NCBI GenBank assembly: GCA_020444765.1
Contig: JAGRHW010000086.1
Location: forward strand, 1-11,325
Direction of reading: 5' to 3'
DNA length: 11,325 nt
Source: Gammaproteobacteria bacterium
GTDB taxonomy: Bacteria; Pseudomonadota; Gammaproteobacteria; Granulosicoccales; Granulosicoccaceae
A program made the position numbers and the translations under genes. Below are positions 7,348-11,325 of the stretch, in pieces (position 1 is the stretch's first letter; every line of letters begins with the position of its first letter). The notes beneath the pieces are model-generated. The model searched no databases, had not been told where the DNA came from, and worked only from the letters and a program-made list of their open reading frames with translations.

Positions 7348-8800
7348 GACGGTGCTCCGTGCCGCCCGGTGCCTGCAAGGAGCGGTATTCCTGACAGCTT
7401 TTCAGTAACGGCACGCCCTTGCCGGGGTTGAGTGTGCAAGCGGCGTCAAACGCCAGTTTGATCAGATTGAACTGAGTCAGCTCAAGTTCGCTGAACTGTG
7501 CCGGCATCTGACGGATTTTTTCGATGCCGACACCATGTTCGCCGGTAATACAACCCCCTGCTGCCACGCAGAGTTCCAGAATCCGGCCGCCGAATTCCTC
7601 GGTTTTCTCGAATTCACCGGGTATGTTGGCGTCGAACAGAATCAAGGGATGCAGGTTGCCGTCACCGGCGTGAAACACATTGGCAACGCGCAAACCGTAG
7701 CTGCGGGACATGTCCTGAATCCGTGTCAGTACATGTGCCAGCTGGCCGCGGGGGATGGTGCCATCCATGCAGTAATAATCGGGCGACAGACGACCGACCG
7801 CCGGAAACGCTGCCTTGCGACCTTTCCACAACAACAGACGTTCGTCCTCGCTTTTCGAGGTACGCAGCGACACCGCGCCGAATTCACCAAACAGGTTTTC
7901 TACTGTATCGATGTGCTCCTGCACTTCTTCGGCGGTACCGTCGACCTCGCACAGCAGCAGCGCCTGGGCGTCGGTCGGATAACCGGCGTGGACAAAATCT
8001 TCGGCGGCGATGATGGCGTGGCTGTCCATCATTTCCAGCCCGCCCGGAATGATACCGCGCGCGATGATGCCGCTGACCGCGTCACCGGCCTGCTGCACGC
8101 TGTCGAAGGCGGCCATCACGACACGCGCCTTTTCTGGTAACGGCAGCAACTTGACGGTGATTTCGGTAATGATGCCGAGCAATCCTTCGGAGCCGGTGAT
8201 CAGGGCCAGCAGGTCCATACCGCAACTGTCGAGGCCGTCGTTGCCTATGATAAGCCGGTCACCCTCGACGGTAATCATTTCAAGCTTGAGAATGTTGTGC
8301 ACCGTGAGGCCGTACTTGAGGCAATGCACGCCGCCTGAATTTTCCGCAACATTACCGCCTATGCTGCAGGCGATTTGCGAGGATGGGTCGGGGCCATAGT
8401 AAAGCCCGTGCGTAGCGGCGGCTTCGCTGATTGCGAGGTTACGCACGCCGGGCTGCACGCGCGCGCTGCGCGCCAGCGGGTCGATCCCGATAATGTGGTT
8501 GAAGCGGGCCAGTGACAGCACAATACCGTCCGGATCAGGCATCGCCCCGGCGCACAGGCCGGTGCCCGCGCCGCGAGCCACCACCGGCACGGCATGCTGG
8601 TGACAGATACGCATGACCTGCTGTAGCTGCTCGATATTTTCCGGCAGCACCACCAGCATCGGCATTTCACAGTACATCGACAGGCCGTCGCATTCGTAAG
8701 GCTTCTGGGTTTCCGCATCGGCAATGACATAGTCCGGGTCGATAAACTCCCGCAACAGACGGGCGAGTTCGGCTTTGCTGATTTTCTCGCGTGTGCTCAT
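7340..8800 (-). CDS. glcD: Glycolate oxidase catalytic FAD subunit GlcD
   Basis: This 486-residue protein matches E. coli GlcD over nearly its whole length. The FAD_binding_4 domain contains VARGAGTGLCAG (around 75-85), RVQPGVRNLAISEA and DPSSQIACSIGGNVAENSGG (139-158). The FAD-oxidase_C domain contains FPAVGRLSPDYYCMDGTIPR, VFHAGDGNLHPLILFDAN and ITGEHGVGIEKI. GlcD oxidises the 2-hydroxyacid and reduces FAD; electrons leave through GlcF. E. coli GlcD accepts glycolate and D-lactate, so the physiological substrate here may differ. Oddly, no Shine-Dalgarno is visible before the ATG, and a GC-rich stem-loop lies 25 bases upstream, so initiation may depend on readthrough from glcG or on RNA structure. 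The C-terminal tail after the LKSCQEYRS segment is slightly shorter than in E. coli. Confidence 0.96.
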   Translation of the reverse strand: MSTREKISKAELARLLREFIDPDYVIADAETQKPYECDGLSMYCEMPMLVVLPENIEQLQQVMRICHQHAVPVVARGAGTGLCAGAMPDPDGIVLSLARFNHIIGIDPLARSARVQPGVRNLAISEAAATHGLYYGPDPSSQIACSIGGNVAENSGGVHCLKYGLTVHNILKLEMITVEGDRLIIGNDGLDSCGMDLLALITGSEGLLGIITEITVKLLPLPEKARVVMAAFDSVQQAGDAVSGIIARGIIPGGLEMMDSHAIIAAEDFVHAGYPTDAQALLLCEVDGTAEEVQEHIDTVENLFGEFGAVSLRTSKSEDERLLLWKGRKAAFPAVGRLSPDYYCMDGTIPRGQLAHVLTRIQDMSRSYGLRVANVFHAGDGNLHPLILFDANIPGEFEKTEEFGGRILELCVAAGGCITGEHGVGIEKIRQMPAQFSELELTQFNLIKLAFDAACTLNPGKGVPLLKSCQEYRSLQAPGGTEHRHA

Positions 8801-8824
8801 GATTCTATTTGTACGTTGGGTTTT

Positions 8825-8846
8825 ACCCGCCGCTGCTCAGGCGGGT
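8825..8846 (-). other. Intercistronic stem-loop between glcG and glcD
   Basis: ACCCGCC and GGCGGGT form a perfect 7-bp stem around an 8-base loop (8832-8839). In the transcribed sense it is followed by AAAA rather than a U tract, so it does not look like a Rho-independent terminator for this operon. It may be an RNA-processing or stability element that separates expression of glcG and upstream genes from glcDEF. Confidence 0.5.
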
Positions 8847-8868
8847 GGGGCCGATCTTGCAGAAATAC

Positions 8869-9297
8869 TCAGGCAGTGCGCTGATTCGAGAAATGCGCTA
8901 TGCCCGCCTGGGCGCATTGCATATCCTGCTGTGGGGTGCCGGAGCTCAAACCGATGCCGCCAACCACCTCGCCGTCGACGATTACCGGCAGGCCGCCGCC
9001 GACTACGCACAGGCGACCGCCCATCGACGTGTGAATGCCGAACACCAGGTTGCCGGGTACGCAAGCCTGGTTGTACTCGTGAGTGGCCTTGCGCGCTGTT
9101 GCGGCGGTGAAGGCTTTATCCTGGGCGATGGTAACGCTGGAGGTCTTGCCGCCATCCATGCGTTCGAAAGCGATCAGCACGCCGGACTCATCGGTAACGG
9201 CAATGCACATCGGCACGCCGATCTCAACAGCCTCGGCGCGTGCACCTTCGATCAGCAGCTGCGCATCGGACTGGGATAGCCGTCTGATAGTTAACAC
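8869..9297 (-). CDS. glcG: GlcG/HbpS-family protein
   Basis: This 142-residue protein belongs to the GlcG/HbpS (formerly DUF336) family. Signatures are the N-terminal helix LSQSDAQLLIEGARAEA, the strand PMCIAVTDESGVLIAFERMDG, AQDKAFTAATARKAT, and GGGLPVIVDGEVVGGIGLSSGTPQQDMQCAQAGI. In E. coli glcG sits in the glcDEFGBA operon but is not part of the oxidase; HbpS relatives bind heme, and some family members are encoded beside catabolic enzymes. The precise function is unknown. I start it at GTG 9297, because AAGGAG lies seven bases upstream and the family fold begins there; a longer in-frame version to 9381 adds an unrelated N-terminus. It lies 68 bases before glcD and 97 bases after the aconitase X small subunit. 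Confidence 0.85.
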   Translation of the reverse strand: MLTIRRLSQSDAQLLIEGARAEAVEIGVPMCIAVTDESGVLIAFERMDGGKTSSVTIAQDKAFTAATARKATHEYNQACVPGNLVFGIHTSMGGRLCVVGGGLPVIVDGEVVGGIGLSSGTPQQDMQCAQAGIAHFSNQRTA

Positions 9298-9304
9298 AAA
9301 AAAT

Positions 9305-9310
9305 CTCCTT
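9305..9310 (-). promoter_or_regulatory. Shine-Dalgarno that sets the GTG start of glcG
   Basis: The minus strand reads AAGGAG here, followed by a T-rich seven-base spacer and GTG at 9297. This site fixes the glcG start and rules out the upstream ATG at 9381. Confidence 0.7.
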
Positions 9311-9354
9311 TCAATACATGCAAATCGATCGGCTGAAACAGGCCGTCGCCAGGG

Positions 9355-9372
9355 GCCGGAGCAACAACCGGC
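9355..9372 (-). other. Short inverted repeat between the aconitase X small subunit and glcG
   Basis: GCCGG and CCGGC form a 5-bp stem with an 8-base loop in the 97-base gap before glcG. It is too short to call a terminator and has no U tract. The rest of the gap holds only the glcG ribosome site. Confidence 0.2.
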
Positions 9373-9394
9373 GGCTGCCACTCCAGCTCACTAC

Positions 9395-9814
9395 TTAACT
9401 TGCCCGCTTGACGATGGTGACCAGGCCGGCTTCCGGATCGATCTCCAGCTCATCACCCGTATTGATCAGGCTGGTGATATCGCCGTCCTCGAAGCGGTCA
9501 CACAGGGTCAGGTCGGCCAGAGCCGCGCCCTGAATCAGGATCGTGTTGGCGGCGTTGAACAGGATCGCCTTGGGGGTAACGCCGCGCGACTTCATTTCAT
9601 GCAGCATCCACGCTGAGGCCACACCGCCCTTGGCGGTATTCAGCACCAGAATTTTGTCCTGATAGGACTGGCCGTACAGCTTGTGCGCCGGACGCGAGAA
9701 CACGCCGTTGATGCGGTCGAGATCATAGCGGGCGGAAAAATTGTCGCTGGCGACCAGGGCTTCGCCCCGTACCTTGCCGCCGACGCCCTGGTGACATTTC
9801 AGTTCAGTGTTCAT
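9395..9814 (-). CDS. Aconitase X small (swivel domain, DUF126) subunit
   Basis: This 139-residue protein matches the DUF126/aconitase X swivel domain: GVGGKVRGEALVASDNFS at the start, a central KILVLNTAKGGVASAWML segment, AILFNAANTILIQGAALADL, and LINTGDELEIDPEAGLVTIV at the end. In two-subunit aconitase X it packs on the large subunit and completes the active site. The loop at residues 60-69 (TAKGGVASAW) lacks the serine-rich GxGSxxGS-like pattern I recall from archaeal mevalonate-5-phosphate dehydratase swivels, so this may be a distinct subgroup with another substrate. Its ATG overlaps the stop of the large subunit by four bases, consistent with coupled 1:1 synthesis. A cis-3-hydroxy-L-proline dehydratase small subunit is the obvious alternative. 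Confidence 0.87.
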   Translation of the reverse strand: MNTELKCHQGVGGKVRGEALVASDNFSARYDLDRINGVFSRPAHKLYGQSYQDKILVLNTAKGGVASAWMLHEMKSRGVTPKAILFNAANTILIQGAALADLTLCDRFEDGDITSLINTGDELEIDPEAGLVTIVKRAS

Positions 9815-11055
9815 ACGATTTCTCCTGCGACTGCGGAAGCGACGCAGCGCTCCATGTTGACCAGCGCCGGCTGGTAACCGTAACCCGCAATGATGTTGAC
9901 TATTTTGGCGGAATTGCTCAGCAGATTTTTCCAGCCGTTGGCTTCAGCCATTTCACGCGCGAACTGCTGGTAAAAACAGGTGCCGCGTAACACTTTGGCG
10001 CCGCAGGCCTCGATGGTTTCGGTAATGCCCATGCGGTCGCACTCGGTGCCGACACTGGCGGGGGTGCAGACAATCATCGCCGTGTTCTTGTGGATGGTTT
10101 TGCCCTTGACCAGGTCGGCGACCTGCTGCATTTCCACCAGCGACAGTTGCGGCGCGGCGAACACCACCACGTCGACCTTGTCGCCCACGTTGCCGTAACT
10201 GCTGCGCAGCGTGTCGAGATCGGCCTTGCTTATATCCTGCGCCTTGGGCGGCTCGCCGCGACAGACGGCGGCCAGGTCGGGTGCTTCCGGGGTGACGCCG
10301 ACGATATGGAACAGCGGTGACGAACCGAAGCTTGCCATCGCCGCACCGAAATGTTTGAGATCGTCCGAGGTCGGCGTGAAGCTGATGCCCTCGATCACCG
10401 GCACTTCCCAGTAGGAACCGCTCAGACGGCCGATCAATGCGCCGAGCAGACCCCACTCGGTCAGGTCTCGCGGCTGGTGACGCACGACGAAGCGCTTGGT
10501 CGCCTTGCGGTGTTCCTCGAGGTGCAGGCCGTAGCGCGGCGTTCTGCCGGTCAGGCCGGCGGCCAGTGAAGACGGTCCGCCCTCGAAGTTGGAATAGGCA
10601 CCGCACACGCTGTTGCAGTAAATCACCACGCCGGTATCGCCAAAGGCCACATGATCACCAAGCACCGGCGCCATGACCGTCTGATAGTTGATGCAGGTGT
10701 TGGTCATCAGGATGCCGAGTTTTTCACAGGCCGCGATGGTGCGGCGCTCGAGATCGGCCATGCTTTCGGTCTGTCCGAGTTCCTTGTAGTAACTCAGGTC
10801 GACGCCACGCGGGTCGGTAATCATCGGGATGCTGACCCGGCGCTCGGCTTCACCGTAACCGGCCAGGCCTTCGAGGAACTCGACGCCGGCAACGCCCAGC
10901 GACTCCGGGTCGGCCATCATGTGCGCCTGGGAAACGGGGACGAGGTCTTCGGCGTCGAACGCCTGGCCGACGCGAACCATGTGTTCCATCGCCCAGCGTT
11001 TCGGTTCGCCCAGCTCGCCCGCGAGCATGGATTTTTCATAATCGTTTAATTTCAC
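9811..11055 (-). CDS. Aconitase X large (catalytic, DUF521) subunit
   Basis: This 414-residue protein matches the aconitase X catalytic domain: LVPVSQAHMMADPESLG (38-54), MITDPRGVDL, MTNTCINYQTV with Cys121, HVAFGDTGVVIYCNSVCGAY (135-154) followed by SNFEGGPSSLAAGLTGRTPR, YGLHLEEHRKA, then MIVCTPASVGTECDRMGI, VLRGTCFYQQF and LLSNSAKIVNIIAGYGYQ near the end. The family uses an iron-sulfur cluster to dehydrate hydroxy acids; known products come from mevalonate 5-phosphate (archaea) and cis-3-hydroxy-L-proline (bacteria). Candidate cluster ligands are among Cys121, 147, 151, 330, 339, 351, 360 and 404. I start at GTG 11055, with AAGGAGGG eight bases upstream; the longer in-frame form to 11223 would read through the TRAP gene. 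Substrate unknown. Confidence 0.9.
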   Translation of the reverse strand: MKLNDYEKSMLAGELGEPKRWAMEHMVRVGQAFDAEDLVPVSQAHMMADPESLGVAGVEFLEGLAGYGEAERRVSIPMITDPRGVDLSYYKELGQTESMADLERRTIAACEKLGILMTNTCINYQTVMAPVLGDHVAFGDTGVVIYCNSVCGAYSNFEGGPSSLAAGLTGRTPRYGLHLEEHRKATKRFVVRHQPRDLTEWGLLGALIGRLSGSYWEVPVIEGISFTPTSDDLKHFGAAMASFGSSPLFHIVGVTPEAPDLAAVCRGEPPKAQDISKADLDTLRSSYGNVGDKVDVVVFAAPQLSLVEMQQVADLVKGKTIHKNTAMIVCTPASVGTECDRMGITETIEACGAKVLRGTCFYQQFAREMAEANGWKNLLSNSAKIVNIIAGYGYQPALVNMERCVASAVAGEIV

Positions 11056-11102
11056 CGCTTTGACCCTCCTTCCGGTCGGACTGCTTTTACAGCGTTTTTC
11101 AT
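11052..11102 (-). CDS. Possible 16-codon upstream peptide overlapping the aconitase X start
   Basis: An ATG at 11102 opens a 16-codon frame (MKNAVKAVRPEGGSKR) whose TGA overlaps the aconitase X GTG by a GTGA junction, and the aconitase X Shine-Dalgarno lies inside it. Its own ribosome site is weak (TAGGT). It may be chance; if translated it could couple or tune aconitase X synthesis. Confidence 0.15.
   Translation of the reverse strand: MKNAVKAVRPEGGSKR
11064..11071 (-). promoter_or_regulatory. Strong Shine-Dalgarno of the aconitase X large subunit
   Basis: AAGGAGGG lies eight bases before GTG 11055 on the minus strand. It is the best ribosome site in the window and sets the start of the aconitase X large subunit. 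Confidence 0.75.
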
Positions 11103-11111
11103 GGTCGATAC

Positions 11112-11325
11112 CTACTTCATTGAATTGGGGAGCCAGAGAACGATCTCCGGGAAGAAATACACGACATAAAGCATCGCGATCTGGATCAACAGGAAGGGCG
11201 CGGCACCCTTGGCCAGCTTCCACAAGTCGATCCTGGAAATGCCGTGAATCGTGAACAGGTTGACGCCTATCGGTGGCGATATCTGCGCGATTTCCATCGC
11301 GATGGCCGCGAAAATGCCGAAGGTT
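11112..11325 (-). CDS. TRAP transporter large permease (DctM-type), C-terminal fragment
   Basis: Seventy residues of the C-terminus are visible and the frame is open to the right edge, so the start lies outside the window. The segment MEIAQISPPIGVNLFTIHGI matches the conserved end of TRAP large permeases (typically an E-x-x-x-I-(T/S)-PP-(V/I)-G-x-N-L pattern), followed by one last hydrophobic helix, FLLIQIAMLYVVYFFPEIVL. TRAP systems use a periplasmic binding protein and a sodium gradient to import carboxylates and related acids; the small permease and binding protein would be expected further upstream. The stop lies 56 bases before the aconitase X start, so the transporter is very likely in the same operon and may import the substrate of AcnX or GlcDEF. 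The Met at 11297 is internal. Confidence 0.88.
   Translation of the reverse strand, partial: TFGIFAAIAMEIAQISPPIGVNLFTIHGISRIDLWKLAKGAAPFLLIQIAMLYVVYFFPEIVLWLPNSMK

Noticed and set aside
7535..8140. 201-codon plus-strand open frame opposite glcD.
   Set aside because: Antisense shadow of glcD with no recognisable domain or ribosome site.
9298..9381. 28-codon N-terminal extension of the GlcG-like protein from ATG 9381.
   Set aside because: Cysteine- and arginine-rich sequence unlike the family; the GTG at 9297 has an excellent ribosome site and the right length.
11056..11223. In-frame 56-codon N-terminal extension of the aconitase X large subunit.
   Set aside because: It overlaps the TRAP permease end in another frame, its residues do not resemble the family, and AAGGAGGG points to GTG 11055.

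Overview
The window looks like chromosomal DNA of a gammaproteobacterium, or a close relative within Proteobacteria. I base this on gene content and on the close family resemblance of GlcD, GlcE and GlcF to the E. coli enzymes. GC content is moderately high by eye, gene packing is dense, and several neighbours overlap by 4 or 8 bases. I see no rRNA, tRNA, CRISPR array, transposase or phage gene. The species cannot be named from the sequence alone.

Layout: (1) Bases 2-418 (+) are the 3' end of a benD-type dihydrodiol dehydrogenase, probably the last gene of a benzoate-to-catechol operon that lies outside the window. (2) Bases 487-2056 (-) are a tight three-gene operon: a NIPSNAP-family protein, an ABM-fold protein and an EamA/DMT permease, each joined by a 4-base stop/start overlap. 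A 226-residue ArsR-type winged-helix regulator (2137-2817, +) diverges from it across an 80-base intergenic region. This is a typical regulator plus small-molecule-handling and export cassette. (3) Bases 2895-5016 (+) carry an auxin-efflux-carrier family permease with a TTG start, a Nudix hydrolase, and a thioredoxin-like/HEAT-repeat fusion with a CPHC active site. (4) Bases 5065-11325 (-) are one long catabolic operon. In transcription order it reads: TRAP transporter large permease (C-terminus only), aconitase X large subunit, aconitase X swivel subunit, GlcG/HbpS-like protein, then glcD, glcE and glcF.

The most interesting part is region 4. A complete three-subunit glycolate oxidase (a membrane-associated flavo/iron-sulfur 2-hydroxyacid dehydrogenase) lies in one operon with a TRAP carboxylate importer and a two-subunit aconitase X. 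Characterised aconitase X enzymes dehydrate beta-hydroxy acids: mevalonate 5-phosphate in archaea and cis-3-hydroxy-L-proline in bacteria. The partner genes expected for either pathway are not in the window. I infer a route in which TRAP imports a hydroxylated carboxylate, aconitase X dehydrates it, and GlcDEF oxidises the same substrate or a downstream 2-hydroxyacid into the respiratory chain. The substrate is unknown.

Non-coding content is small. I see a 7-bp stem-loop between glcG and glcD, a strong Shine-Dalgarno sequence before the aconitase X large subunit, a 16-codon reading frame overlapping that start, and a plausible divergent promoter region at 2057-2136. No intergenic gap exceeds 300 bases. 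I found no convincing Rho-independent terminator in either convergent gap (419-486 and 5017-5064).
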